Positions 18,796-29,000 are shown, numbered from the stretch's first letter. The stretch is DNA of 64,000 bases from Haliscomenobacter sp. (GCF_016718685.1 NZ_JADKCX010000013.1:39870-103869), one strand, 5' to 3'. Notes: a model not told the origin generated them from the sequence alone. Program-made: numbers and translations.

Positions 18796-19851
18796 TTAAG
18801 CATCCAGCAGTTTGTTTTGCAACTTATCGATGCGATAGGATACTGCGGCAATCCAAAAGCCGAGTAATGTCCAACCAATTCCCGCCGGATAAAACACCAT
18901 GCGCATGGTATTGTCGAGGTCATCACTGCCAAAAGCCGGATTTCCACCGTTTCCGGGGTGTAAACTGTCGGTTAAGCGGGGAATTACGAAGATCAGCGGG
19001 ATGAGGGCCGCAAAAGCAAAAATGTTGTACACCGCAGCCAGGCGGGCTTTTTTCTCCTCATCCTGAAAGGCGCCACGCAGAATAAAATAAGCAGCATAAA
19101 TGAGCAAAGCTACTGCGGTCATGTTTTGCTTAACATCCCAACTCCAATAGGCACCCCAGGCAAATTTGGCCCAAATGGCACCGGTTACCAGGCCCAAAAG
19201 CCCAAAAATAAACCCTGCCCGAGTGAGTGCCAGCGCGCGTTGGTCTGCATCGGGGTCAAATTTGCGCAAGTACCGAATGCTAAAACCAACCGAGAAGATG
19301 AACAAAAAGAGCATGGCAAACCAAAGCGGTACATGAAAATACTGGTTACGGATGGTTTCGTACAAAACGGAACGATAAGGAAAAGTCAGTTCAGGACCAG
19401 CATTAAGTTGATCCATTTTGTCCACAGACCATAATTTACTCCCTTCTGCAAGATTGACGGAATCCTGGGTCAGGGCAATTCCTTCAGGCAATACAATTGC
19501 CCCATCCACCGGACTGTCCAGAATCAAGGAACAAACATCGTCTTTGGAATCGGAAGGCAAATAAGCGGGTAGCTTGAAGACCAACTTAAGGGTACGATCG
19601 TCGACCACTTCAATGCTGGTCGCTTTGAGTACCACGTCTCCTTTCAGTTTCAACCAGGCACGCAAATCACTTTTCGCTTTGGTGTAATAAGAATTGTACC
19701 CCGTAATGGTCATTTCAACATCCGTGCCCGCCTGTAGGGCACGCGGCGAAACATCGGCAATGCCGGGCTTGAGGGGCACCAACATACCCGCCGTAAACGT
19801 ATACACCAATAGGACTACTGCCAATATTTTCCACCAGCTTTGCCGTATCAT
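18796..19851 (-). CDS. ccmC: Cytochrome c biogenesis protein CcmC/CcsA-type heme exporter
   Basis: This inner-membrane protein presents heme for attachment to apocytochrome c. The heme-binding tryptophan-rich motif WGAYWSWD is present between helices, with several flanking membrane segments. The first helix is followed by a roughly 130-residue periplasmic beta-rich insert (from ADVSPRALQAGTDVEM on), not present in the E. coli protein but usual in Bacteroidota. MIRQSWWKILAVVLLVY (19851) is chosen as start; the eight upstream codons overlap ccmB. The gene follows ccmB with 11 bases between. Confidence 0.88.
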   Translation of the reverse strand: MIRQSWWKILAVVLLVYTFTAGMLVPLKPGIADVSPRALQAGTDVEMTITGYNSYYTKAKSDLRAWLKLKGDVVLKATSIEVVDDRTLKLVFKLPAYLPSDSKDDVCSLILDSPVDGAIVLPEGIALTQDSVNLAEGSKLWSVDKMDQLNAGPELTFPYRSVLYETIRNQYFHVPLWFAMLFLFIFSVGFSIRYLRKFDPDADQRALALTRAGFIFGLLGLVTGAIWAKFAWGAYWSWDVKQNMTAVALLIYAAYFILRGAFQDEEKKARLAAVYNIFAFAALIPLIFVIPRLTDSLHPGNGGNPAFGSDDLDNTMRMVFYPAGIGWTLLGFWIAAVSYRIDKLQNKLLDA

Positions 19852-19862
19852 AACTGTTTTTT

Positions 19863-20528
19863 TTAATCTCTCCACAAAAAAGGGTACAGTACCAGGGTCA
19901 GTCCGGCCAGCACCAAATCAATGGCCACCAAAATGCCGATGTCTTTGCCTACACCCGTATCTTCCAACATTCCGGTAGCACCCACCGAAAGTTTAATCAA
20001 CGTCATCAAAATAGGGATTACCAAAGGGAAACTCAGGATGGCCAAGAGTGTTGAGTTGTTGTCAGCTTTAGAAGAAATTGCTGCCACGAAGGTAAACAAT
20101 ATAGAGAAACCTACACTACCCAAAAATAGTGCCAACAAAAAGGCACTGAACTCCTCGATCTGGTTGCCCACCATAAAAGCCAACGCGGCCCAGGTGAGCA
20201 GACTGAGCAAAAACAACAGAGAAATGTTGTAGACCATTTTGGAAATGATCACCGCTAGAGGATCCAAAAGGCTATAGTAATACAGCTGTCTGTTCCCATT
20301 TTCCTGCACAAAACTTTTAACTATGGCATTGATCGATGCAAAAAGCATAATGATCCAAAACAAGGTAACCCACATCATAGCATTATTAACGCCTTGAAAA
20401 AAGGCGGAATAAACAATGAACACCGTAGAGAGTACGTAAAGGAGAATACCACTGATGGCATATCCCGTCCTCAACTCTAAGACAAGCTCTTTGCGAAGTA
20501 AGATGCCGATTTGCGAAAATAAGTTCAT
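19863..20528 (-). CDS. ccmB: Heme exporter protein CcmB (ABC transporter permease)
   Basis: The 221-residue protein has six hydrophobic segments and the CcmB hallmarks at the start (LLRKELVLELRTGYAISGIL), ILFTFVAAISSKADNNSTLLAIL and SFPLVIPILMTLIKLS. CcmB is the membrane part of the CcmABC complex, which releases heme-loaded CcmE in cytochrome c maturation. ccmA and ccmE are not in the window and must lie elsewhere. It is the first gene of the operon, with a -7 box directly in front of its ATG. Confidence 0.9.
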   Translation of the reverse strand: MNLFSQIGILLRKELVLELRTGYAISGILLYVLSTVFIVYSAFFQGVNNAMMWVTLFWIIMLFASINAIVKSFVQENGNRQLYYYSLLDPLAVIISKMVYNISLLFLLSLLTWAALAFMVGNQIEEFSAFLLALFLGSVGFSILFTFVAAISSKADNNSTLLAILSFPLVIPILMTLIKLSVGATGMLEDTGVGKDIGILVAIDLVLAGLTLVLYPFLWRD

Positions 20529-20533
20529 AGCTG

Positions 20534-20541
20534 CAAATTTA
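20534..20541 (-). promoter_or_regulatory. Candidate -7 box of the ccmB-ccmC-ccmD-gdhA operon
   Basis: Minus-strand TAAATTTG matches TAnnTTTG and ends five bases before the ccmB ATG (20528). This would make a nearly leaderless transcript. It faces the plus-strand box at 20564-20571. Confidence 0.35.
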
Positions 20542-20563
20542 TGAACGTGTGGGAAAATAGTTC

Positions 20564-20571
20564 TACATTTG
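20564..20571 (+). promoter_or_regulatory. Candidate -7 box of the amidase gene
   Basis: TACATTTG matches TAnnTTTG; transcription from about 20578 leaves a 25-base leader to the ATG at 20603. A TTTA at 20538-20541 could serve as a poor -33 element. Confidence 0.45.
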
Positions 20572-20602
20572 TTAGCTTCTTTTCATCACTAAACTCGAAA
20601 GG

Positions 20603-21841
20603 ATGCCTTTTTTTTTACTCATCCTCTTTTCTTACTTATTGACGCCTGCAGCTAAACCTTTCGTTGCACCAGACTACCTAAGTGTTGTTCCGCAAGCAGG
20701 CGATGGCATACTTTCCATTCTACGCAGGTATGAATTGGACAAATACCGCTGCAACCTCGACAAATTTTGCGAACTCAATAAGGTTACTTTAAAAAACAAC
20801 CTGATCAAGGGGAAAAAATATTTAGTACCCATCCAACTCAGGGCTTTTGATGGCAAATCTATCCGCAGTTCTTTAGGGATTAGCAATTTTGATGTAGCGA
20901 AGGGCATTGAAATATTCAATACCTTAATGCTGAGCAAAGGCTTAAAAAGTAAGGCATTCAAGGTGGATAAAATACTCTGGGTGCCCCATCACACTTTAAA
21001 CAATTGTGCAGCAACCGAATCCAAAACCACCGTGTCTACCAATCAGGCGGGCAAAGCACCAATATCGGAAAATGAACGGGTTGATCCCAATTTTCAACAA
21101 ACCAGCAATCCAGGCAAACGAAAATTCCCCATTTTTGGAGATACCTATGCTTACACCCCTTTATTGAGTTCTCGCCTCAGTGGAAAGGTATACTACATTG
21201 ATGCTGGGCATGGAGGTATTGACCCCGGAGCCATTGGTCGCTATGCTGGACACGACTTGTGCGAAGACGAATACGCCTATGATGTTTCACTCCGCCTGTG
21301 CCGTAAGTTGATTGAACATGGTGCCACTACCTATATGATTACCCGCGACCCCAATGATGGCATTCGGGGAGGAACCATCCTTAAATGTGACAAAGACGAG
21401 GAAGTATGGGGCGGCCAACGCATTAAAGCTGGTCATTCCGCACGGCTGCATCAACGCTCTAACATCATCAACCAACTGTATGAACAAAACCGCAAAGCGG
21501 GCATCAAACAACAAATTACCATCAGCATACACGTTGATTCACGTCAGAACAAACAAGTAGACTTATTCCTGTATTACCAGAGTTCCAGCGAACAGAGTAA
21601 AAAACTTGCGCAGTCTCTGCATCAATCCATTCGAAACAAATACCAGATTTACCGCAAGAATGGACGGTACAGTGGTTCGGTCACCACCCGTGACTTGCAC
21701 ATGTTGCGCGAATGCAAACCCATTGGCATTTATCTGGAGCTGGGAAACATTCGTCATGCCCTTGATCAGCAACGTATTGTACTGGAAAGCAACCGGGAAG
21801 CATTGGCCAAGTGGTTGTTCGAAGGCCTTTCCGGGCAATAA
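20603..21841 (+). CDS. N-acetylmuramoyl-L-alanine amidase (Amidase_3) with LysM-like domain
   Basis: This is a periplasmic zinc amidase that cuts the bond between muramic acid and the stem peptide. After a signal peptide (FFLLILFSYLLTPAAK), residues 30-75 form a LysM-like fold (GDGILSILRRYELD, GKKYLVPI). The catalytic domain starts at YYIDAGHGGIDPGAIG and shows the zinc ligands: His in DAGHGG, Glu in CEDEYAYD and His in ISIHVDS, plus the catalytic Glu in GIYLELGNIRH. Its 412 residues are typical. It is divergent from ccmB and converges on the helicase-like pair. Confidence 0.92.
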   Translation: MPFFLLILFSYLLTPAAKPFVAPDYLSVVPQAGDGILSILRRYELDKYRCNLDKFCELNKVTLKNNLIKGKKYLVPIQLRAFDGKSIRSSLGISNFDVAKGIEIFNTLMLSKGLKSKAFKVDKILWVPHHTLNNCAATESKTTVSTNQAGKAPISENERVDPNFQQTSNPGKRKFPIFGDTYAYTPLLSSRLSGKVYYIDAGHGGIDPGAIGRYAGHDLCEDEYAYDVSLRLCRKLIEHGATTYMITRDPNDGIRGGTILKCDKDEEVWGGQRIKAGHSARLHQRSNIINQLYEQNRKAGIKQQITISIHVDSRQNKQVDLFLYYQSSSEQSKKLAQSLHQSIRNKYQIYRKNGRYSGSVTTRDLHMLRECKPIGIYLELGNIRHALDQQRIVLESNREALAKWLFEGLSGQ

Positions 21842-21847
21842 GTCAGC

Positions 21848-22477
21848 TTACTTTTTGTCCCCCCTGATGATTTGTGCTGCTATTTTTCGACTTTCAGCGT
21901 CTAGGTTTTCCCAACAAGATGCCGACCAAAATTCCAGGGTTTTCCATTGCTGTTGAAACAGCAGTTTCCTTTGTTGATACTCCCAGGCAAAGTCAGTCAC
22001 TTCGGTCTCCGCCAAAAAACCGTCTTTCAATAGCACGACTCCTCCGCCATTTTTTTCGACAGATTTTACTGCGATTGGCAAGGTTAATCCAGCCACAGTA
22101 AGGTCCTGAACCAATCTGGAAGGCTCAAAATAAGGTCGAATACTGCGTTGAATTTCCGTCCAGAACATATCGTTTTCACGCGTACTGCGCTCTTGCAAAA
22201 TTCCTGTTATATTCGTTTGTGGGTATTCCGGCAATGCTGATGCGGGTTTGCTCAACACCAACAATTTTTTTTTGCCTAAAGTCAGATAACAGGTTTTTTC
22301 CGGGTTTGGCACATCCATTAGGATCACCCAATCGAAAATGGATGCAGGGGTAAAATCCAGCAATTCATGTTTTCCTTCCTCCGCTTGAAGCAAGAGTACC
22401 GGAAACAACTCAGTATACACCTCCAGGCCTACGTTTTCTTTTGCTGCTCTTTTTTCCGAACCCAAAGCGAGAAGCAT
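21848..22477 (-). CDS. Uncharacterised protein resembling the C-terminal part of an SF1 helicase with nuclease-like end
   Basis: I do not recognise this 209-residue protein as a named family. Its first half (LFPVLLLQAEEGKHELLDF, SIFDWVILMD) lines up by eye with the region around the Walker B motif of DUF4011-type SF1 helicases, where a DEAS-like box would follow, but the acidic pair is not conserved. The second half (GGGVVLLKDG, then YQQRKLLFQQQWKTLEFWSA) resembles the Vsr-like nuclease domain at the end of such helicases, again without clear catalytic residues. It follows the 534-residue gene by 24 bases in the same frame. Function is unknown. Confidence 0.6.
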   Translation of the reverse strand: MLLALGSEKRAAKENVGLEVYTELFPVLLLQAEEGKHELLDFTPASIFDWVILMDVPNPEKTCYLTLGKKKLLVLSKPASALPEYPQTNITGILQERSTRENDMFWTEIQRSIRPYFEPSRLVQDLTVAGLTLPIAVKSVEKNGGGVVLLKDGFLAETEVTDFAWEYQQRKLLFQQQWKTLEFWSASCWENLDAESRKIAAQIIRGDKK

Positions 22478-22501
22478 ACTTATTGTTTTTTTTCAGCAAA
22501 C

Positions 22502-24106
22502 TCATCCTTCTTTCCTGCCAAATTGCGCGATTTGTGCAGGAATGCGGTCTTTAAATTGAGTCCATATTGCGTAATATTCCTCCAGCGGTAAAGCCTGGGT
22601 CGGGATATCCATGGTTTTTGCTATCAGCAAAACCTGATGAAGATACCAGGCCTGAAAAACCACCAACCAATTTTTTTCTCGAACATTCGCAAGTGCCTTT
22701 AATAAATTCTGGTGTTGTTCAGACTGGCTCAGCCAAAATTGCTGCCACCGGTAAAAGTGATTAAAATCAACTAAATCACGCAGTAGCTGCTCTAGTTTCA
22801 GTTGAATTTGTGCCAGGTATTGTTTGCGTTTTAATATTGTCAGCATTTTGTTTTCCAGTGGCTCAGCCAATACCCCACTGGTATTCAATTCCGCCAGCAG
22901 ATTGTCCATACTTTCTTCCAAAAATTGCAACTGCACTTTTGGTGCGAGTTCTGTTAGCACTGATTTGCTGTTTAAGCGCAGCAATTCTTCTTGAATAAAT
23001 TTGCCCACACCACGTTGCCAGTTTTGCAAACTGGTTTCAAAATGCGAGGTCGTTTCTACAATCTGGGCAATGGCTTTGAGCTTGTCTTTGCCTGGCCAGG
23101 GGAATGAAAACCAATGCAGTGCTTCAAAATGTTGTTTTAAAGATTCATACTCCAGCAATATTTTTTTGTACGCCTCGATTGCCGGTTTAGGGGTTGAAAG
23201 GCTACTGTACCAGCCAGATTTTCCTAATTTTGCATCCAAAAAACGTGGCCCATATTCCTGGTTTTTTTCACGGATGTGGTCAAGGAGCTGTTCCGTTTTT
23301 GATAAAAATTGCTGGGTCTGTTGTTCAAAATGTTGCCGGAGCAGGCGCCCATATTCCTCCATCATGGCACTGATCTTTTGGCCCATAGTATCCAGACGCA
23401 ATGCAAAAGCTTGCAGTTTTTCGCGACTAAATTGAGCGGCCTCTTCCGCTTTTTTCCCTATAAAAATTTGCGGATGTAAAGCATTCAATTCGTGATTGAG
23501 GGTTTTTATGTTCTGAAAGAGCGGATAGGCGTCCTGCACGAGTTGGGATAATACCGTATACTCTTCGAAGGTAAATGTGAATCTTTCGGTGGTCAAACCC
23601 AGGCTTAAAATTTCTTTTCGTGCTTCTGGCGGTTTTTGTAAGTAGTTACCTGTCGTCTGAGCCCAATTCCATTCACCGAATACGGGGCTTCGCAAGGCTT
23701 GGTAACTCCGGGTTAATCGCAACAATAGGCGCTCAAGTTTTTCTGGTTGGTGATCAACAACATGGCTTGCCGAAATTTTTGTACTTTTTTGTGCAACTAG
23801 GTTGGCTTCAAACAGACTGGTCATGTCATCTTTTTTCAATAGCTCAGTAGACGACAATAAACTGGTGTAATTTTCTAGCCCATTTTCTTTTAACGCGGCA
23901 TTCAAAGCTGTTAAATGCGCCGAATCCGAGGCCAATATCAAACATTTTTCGCCGTTGATCAACGCACTCTGCACAAGCTGGCGAATGAAGTAGAACTGAC
24001 GCGATGTGGTACCTCCGGTGGTTTGGGTTAGCGAATGATTCAAAGCGCTATGCCAAGCCAGCGCCAATTCAGGGTCAAGTTCTAGAGTACTCGGTCTCAA
24101 CATCAT
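22502..24106 (-). CDS. Uncharacterised coiled-coil protein resembling a decayed SF1 helicase N-terminal half
   Basis: This 534-residue protein starts with a P-loop-like region in which TTGGTTSRQF stands where GPPGTGKS would be expected, so the lysine is missing. ALINGEKCLILASDSAHLTALN fits the next helicase strand. The rest is helical and probably coiled-coil (about residues 100-500), as in the insert of DUF4011 helicases. No ATP hydrolysis is expected. Together with the downstream gene it covers the order P-loop, coil, Walker B region, nuclease-like end. Both frames are long and clean, so the pair is probably expressed rather than dead. The relationship is inferred by eye. Confidence 0.6.
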   Translation of the reverse strand: MMLRPSTLELDPELALAWHSALNHSLTQTTGGTTSRQFYFIRQLVQSALINGEKCLILASDSAHLTALNAALKENGLENYTSLLSSTELLKKDDMTSLFEANLVAQKSTKISASHVVDHQPEKLERLLLRLTRSYQALRSPVFGEWNWAQTTGNYLQKPPEARKEILSLGLTTERFTFTFEEYTVLSQLVQDAYPLFQNIKTLNHELNALHPQIFIGKKAEEAAQFSREKLQAFALRLDTMGQKISAMMEEYGRLLRQHFEQQTQQFLSKTEQLLDHIREKNQEYGPRFLDAKLGKSGWYSSLSTPKPAIEAYKKILLEYESLKQHFEALHWFSFPWPGKDKLKAIAQIVETTSHFETSLQNWQRGVGKFIQEELLRLNSKSVLTELAPKVQLQFLEESMDNLLAELNTSGVLAEPLENKMLTILKRKQYLAQIQLKLEQLLRDLVDFNHFYRWQQFWLSQSEQHQNLLKALANVREKNWLVVFQAWYLHQVLLIAKTMDIPTQALPLEEYYAIWTQFKDRIPAQIAQFGRKEG

Positions 24107-24222
24107 TGATCATCAATTTGAGGGCTTGTTTAAACATTTATGCTTGAAGCAACTAATTTTCCTTGAAAAAATGAAGCTTTGCGTTCTTTTTTTTAGATTT
24201 AGCCCTGAATACTTTTCAAAAT

Positions 24223-24960
24223 ATGATTCCAAATATAGCAGTCATATTGACTGATCCAAACCAAAAGATCATCTGGGTCAATGAAGACTTCACTTCGATC
24301 ACGGGTTATAGTTTAGGAGAAGCCATTGGCAGGATCCCTGGAAAAATACTGCAAGGGCCCAAAACTGAACCAGCAGTTGTAGCGCGCATCCGGAAAGCGC
24401 TGCAACTCAAAGTTCCACTGAAAGAACAGTTGGTCAACTATCGAAAAAACGGAGAAGAATACGTGTGTAAACTGGTGATACATCCAGTGTTTAACCGCAA
24501 CAATGACCTCATCAACTTCATTGCATTTGAAGTGGAAGGAGATGGAGATTTGGATGATGAAACCATTCCGTTATTGAATTTAAGCGAAAAATACCGTTCA
24601 AGCAGTTTGCGAGGCATTGACGAAATTAAACTCTACAACCAGTTAAAAAAATTGATGGAAGTGGACAAACTGTACCTAAGTGCTGATCTTGCCCTAAAAA
24701 CGGTAGCTGATCTTTTAGATACCAACACCAAATACTTGTCTCAAGTCGTCAACCATCAAGCAGGACTGAACTTTCAACAGTTTGTCAATTATTATCGCGT
24801 TGATGAAGCAAAGCGCAAAATCACCACGGATTCTTTAAGCAATCTAACCCTCTACGGCATCGCCTTGCAGTGCGGATTTAAAAACAAATCCACCTTTTAC
24901 AAAGTATTTAAAGAATTAACGGGATTTACGCCGAAAGACTTTGTGAAGTCCGAGCGTTGA
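24223..24960 (+). CDS. PAS (LOV-like) domain - AraC-type HTH transcription regulator
   Basis: Residues 5-110 form a PAS domain with LOV-like wording: IIWVNEDFTSITGYS, GRIPGKILQG and VNYRKNGEEYVCKLVIHPV. The flavin-bonding cysteine of photoactive LOV domains (GxNCRFLQ) is absent at the corresponding place. Residues 140-245 are an AraC-type double helix-turn-helix (LYGIALQCGFKNKSTFYKVFKELTGFTPKDF). It is a one-component cytosolic regulator whose ligand and targets are unknown. It stands alone, divergent from the helicase-like pair. Confidence 0.85.
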   Translation: MIPNIAVILTDPNQKIIWVNEDFTSITGYSLGEAIGRIPGKILQGPKTEPAVVARIRKALQLKVPLKEQLVNYRKNGEEYVCKLVIHPVFNRNNDLINFIAFEVEGDGDLDDETIPLLNLSEKYRSSSLRGIDEIKLYNQLKKLMEVDKLYLSADLALKTVADLLDTNTKYLSQVVNHQAGLNFQQFVNYYRVDEAKRKITTDSLSNLTLYGIALQCGFKNKSTFYKVFKELTGFTPKDFVKSER

Positions 24961-24986
24961 GTTTCACACAGCACTTTGTCCTTGGT

Positions 24987-25574
24987 TTATTGCTGTTTGC
25001 CATTTTTGTACTGGTACTCCAGTGTAACCTTCCCATTTTCATCATAGTAACGAAAAGGGCCATGTAACTTGCCATCCTTGTAATGGATCTCTTTCTGTAC
25101 AGCTCCCTTTTGGTTGAATTCCTTGTACACACCATCCAGCACGCCATTGATGTAGGCTGATTCCTGTGCCAAAGTTCCGTTATTGAATTTCACCAGTAAG
25201 CCATGCAATTTGTTGTTCATATAATTTGCCCTGACTGTCATTCGGCCATAAGCATCAAATTCAAAATAGGGACCATTGTAAAGTCCATTTACGTAGCTCA
25301 CAATTTTTGCAGGATAAGGTCTTTCACCCTGGTAGGTTACCCATATCCCATTTTTCATGCCTTCTGCGTCGGTAACCCCTTCCTCGATTATTTCAGCGTT
25401 GCTCCCTTTTTTTTGCGCCAATTGATACCGGGAAGCGGGTATAGGAACCATACTGAATTGACCATCCTGATCAAGCGTTTTAGCCTCCGCTGAAGTATTT
25501 CGTACCGCAGTATCATTTTGTTGGCAGGACAATCCAAGACTCAGCAGGACTAAAAAAGAAAGTAGATGCCTCAT
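24987..25574 (-). CDS. MORN-repeat / YwqK-like lipoprotein
   Basis: A lipoprotein signal (LLSFLVLLSLGLSCQQ) puts the mature protein on a membrane. From residue 75 on there are about six MORN-variant units of some 22 residues (YNGPYFEFDAYGRMTVRANY, LDGVYKEFNQKGAVQKEIHY, LHGPFRYYDENGKVTLEYQY). This is the YwqK-like family, often labelled an antitoxin by homology, but the function in Bacteroidota is unknown and no partner toxin is next to it. It converges with the PAS-AraC gene with 26 bases between. Confidence 0.8.
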   Translation of the reverse strand: MRHLLSFLVLLSLGLSCQQNDTAVRNTSAEAKTLDQDGQFSMVPIPASRYQLAQKKGSNAEIIEEGVTDAEGMKNGIWVTYQGERPYPAKIVSYVNGLYNGPYFEFDAYGRMTVRANYMNNKLHGLLVKFNNGTLAQESAYINGVLDGVYKEFNQKGAVQKEIHYKDGKLHGPFRYYDENGKVTLEYQYKNGKQQ

Positions 25575-26030
25575 TTTTTTGATTTTTATGTGGCAAAGAA
25601 ATTGTATTTAAGGCAAAAAGATTAGCGATTCTTTTTTTTGGGTGTAAAAACCTGCTCATTGCTTTTAACACGCCAAAATATATCTTACTGAAATTCAGAT
25701 TTTTAAATTAAATTAATCCATCTTTTTTAAAAATAAAAAAAAAAAGTCCCCGTAGATTAGTCAAGTTTCGTCAGGTTCAATATTTTTGCAGAGCATTGTT
25801 TAGGAAATTATTGATTTTTTTAGTCTGCTCATGTCAAATCGAAACCTACCTCCCTACCGTTCGGGATACACAGGTTTCAGCGTTCTACCCCCGATTTTTT
25901 TGTCCATTACTAACATGTAATGGACAGTTGGAGTATTGCAAAATGATAATGTGCCATTGTATTCCAATGACCGAACGTTGAACTTTTGTATGTAAGCTAA
26001 TAATAACCAAATTTTTATAATCATTTTCTT
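25575..26030. other. AT-rich intergenic region without a gene
   Basis: The 456 bases hold no reading frame with coding character. There is a run of AT-rich sequence with a poly-A block around 25728-25745, then TATTTTTG at 25781-25788, which fits a -7 box on the plus strand. It is about 250 bases ahead of the next gene. Confidence 0.5.
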
Positions 26031-29000
26031 ATGAAACAAACGACCTTTACTAGCTGGATGACCAAATCTGCAAGCACCTGCTTGCTGATTATGGCTGCTT
26101 GGCTTTCCAGTTTTAGTGTAACTACGGCACAATCCAACCTCACTTGTGGTTGTTACAACGTAAATGTTACGCTGAACGAGGATTGCGAATTTACACTTAC
26201 GCCTGAGCTTGTAGCTGACGGAACGGCTTGCCTTCTGTCAACTTTTCGGGTTCCTGCAACGGGATTCCCCTCGTACTTTATTCCAATGTTGCTGTACGCG
26301 TAATGGACAACAACCCAAGCAACGGTAATGTTATCGATTGTGCCGGGGTTTGGACGTACGGCCTCTTTGACCGGAAAGGTACGATAAGCACTGAGGATGA
26401 CGTTGTCATCTGCTGGGGCAAAGTAACGGCAGAAGACAAAACTGCACCTAAGCTGATTTGTGCTCCTGCTGACATCACTTTGGATTGCTACGATGTTGAC
26501 TATGTGATGAACAAACCTGACCATTGGTAACGTAGGTGCAACTTCATCTCCACGTCCTGCTGCCAATGCAACGGATGGCCGCACCATCAACAACGCCGAA
26601 GGTGTTGCTGGTACTAACATTGGTGACAACTGCGGCTTGAATTTGATGCCTCCAGGCTTGGTATCTGACGCGATCAGAAACTTGGGCTACGCCTATTACG
26701 AAGACAACTGCCGCGATTGCAATTGCCGTACGACCTTGAAGTGGACGGACAAAGTAGTATTCTACGCTTGTACCGATCCTGAGTTTAGCGCAATGGCTAC
26801 TACGCCAAAATCGAGCGCGAATGGGTGGCTACGGATTGCAACGGCATGCGTGCTGATGCTTACATCCAGAACATCTATTTCGAGCGACCCGATCTGGGGG
26901 ACTTTAAATTTGCGATTGGCAAACCAGATGACCGTGACGTAAAAGGAACACCAGGAGTTGCCCTTAACCAAGTAGGTTACAACTGGACAGTTGAATACCA
27001 GTCTTGTACTCCTGACAAGAGCCTGATTCTGCACGATGATGTTTATCCTTTTGTCAACAGCTATTTCCACACATCTTCTAACTCTCGCCGGATTTACCTG
27101 GACAAACTGGAGTGTAACTATTCTGTATCGATCAAAGATACCGAGTTCCCAATTTGCAATGGCAAAGGCGTGAAGATCGATCGTGAATTGTATGTATTTG
27201 ACTGGTGTAAGGGTAAAATTGTAGATACCTTCCACATCCTGATCAAAATTGGTGACTTCAAAGCACCTACAGCGACTTATGCACACCATGCCCCTTACGA
27301 GATTTCAACGGGTCCAATGGATTGTACTGCTGCCTTCCCCGTAACGGTTGCAGGCATCAAGAGCGCATTTGGCGTAGAGATCAAAGACAACTGTACCCTG
27401 GCTAACGTCAGTGTGAGTGTATACACCAAAGATCGTTATGTAAAAGGTATTTTGGTTTACGAAGGACCAGATAGTCCTTGGTGCGGTGACAGCAAAACAG
27501 AAGATTGCTGCATCGTTTGGGAAAAAGTGGACTACGCCATCATGAACAACCAGATGATTGGAGTACCTGTTGGCCGCCACGTGATGAAAATTGAGGCTTT
27601 CGACGGTTGCTACAATGCTGCTACTTTGTGTTTCGAGTTCGAAGTGAAGGACAAAATTGCACCTGTAATGAAGTGTGATGATGACCTGCACATCAGCTTG
27701 AGCAACGCCAATGGCTATGTTGATGGCTACGCTCAAGTTACCGCTGAGGACATCGATGAAGGCTCTTGGGACAACTGTAAGTTGGATTGGATTGCAGTTC
27801 GTCGCAATGTACCAACTGCTGTGGCAGCAGCTTCATCCAAAAAGGTTACGATTCAAACGGCAACGGCAAAATTGATGCTGCACCATTTGATGATCCTAAA
27901 GATGCTCCTGCCAACTGGAAATGGGTGGTAGACGGCAAAGATGTTGTGGATGGTATTGACAACAACGGCGACGGTGACGTTTTTGACCGTGGTGAATACT
28001 TTCCCACAAAAGGTGGCAAAATCATGACTCCGCTGCAAGATGCGGTTGATTTCTTCTGCTGAGTTGGCGCGCGCGTCACCATCGAATTGTGGGGTGCGTA
28101 CACCAACTGACAACTGGAACTACTGCTGGAACGATGTACTGATCGAAGACAAAGTGGCTCCAACTTGTGTGGCTCCATGGGACATCACCGTTGATTGTGA
28201 TGAGAAAAACCTGGCCATCATCGAGGACAAAGCTGCTTCTGCCGCCATCTTTGGCGATGTAAGCATCACCACTGGTAGCGATTGTGCCAACCTGGATACG
28301 GTTTACCGTGACCAAAGACCTGAAGTGTGGGTATGGCAAAATCGTACGCAGCTGGGCATTGACCAAAGAAACGGTGAAAGGCCCGATCACGATCAATTGC
28401 TACCAGACCATTTGGGTTCGTCCAATTCCACCAATACTACATTTGTTTCCCTAAAGACGTGTCCTCTGATTGCAAAACGCCAATCATTGATACTGTCCTG
28501 ACTGACGAATTGTCTTGCGACATCTTGGCGGTAAACATCACCGACAAGCGTTACGATGCATCTGATGATGAGTGCTACAAAATCTTCCGTACTTACACCG
28601 TGATCAACTGGTGTGCTTACGACGACCGTTGTGGTGACCCAATGGCTGAAGGATCTGTATATGTTGTTGACCGCGGTTTGTGGGGCAACTATGGCAAGAA
28701 CCCAATCTACATGTTGGTTCGTGACCGCGATCGTGACCTGGATGAAGAATTCTGGTTGTCGAAAGACCTGTCGCCTAACAATGGTGATGACATCTATGTA
28801 CGTGGCGATAACGATTTCGGTGGCTACTCTTCTATTGGAAGAGACGTAACGACTGCTGCTGGCTACATGCCATTCTGCAAGCCAGAAATCTATGATCACC
28901 CATACGATTACTTCCAGGATTGGGAATACTACCACTCTTTCATGTATACCCAGATCATCAAGGTATACGACGAAGTTGCACCTGTAGTAACTGCACCAAG

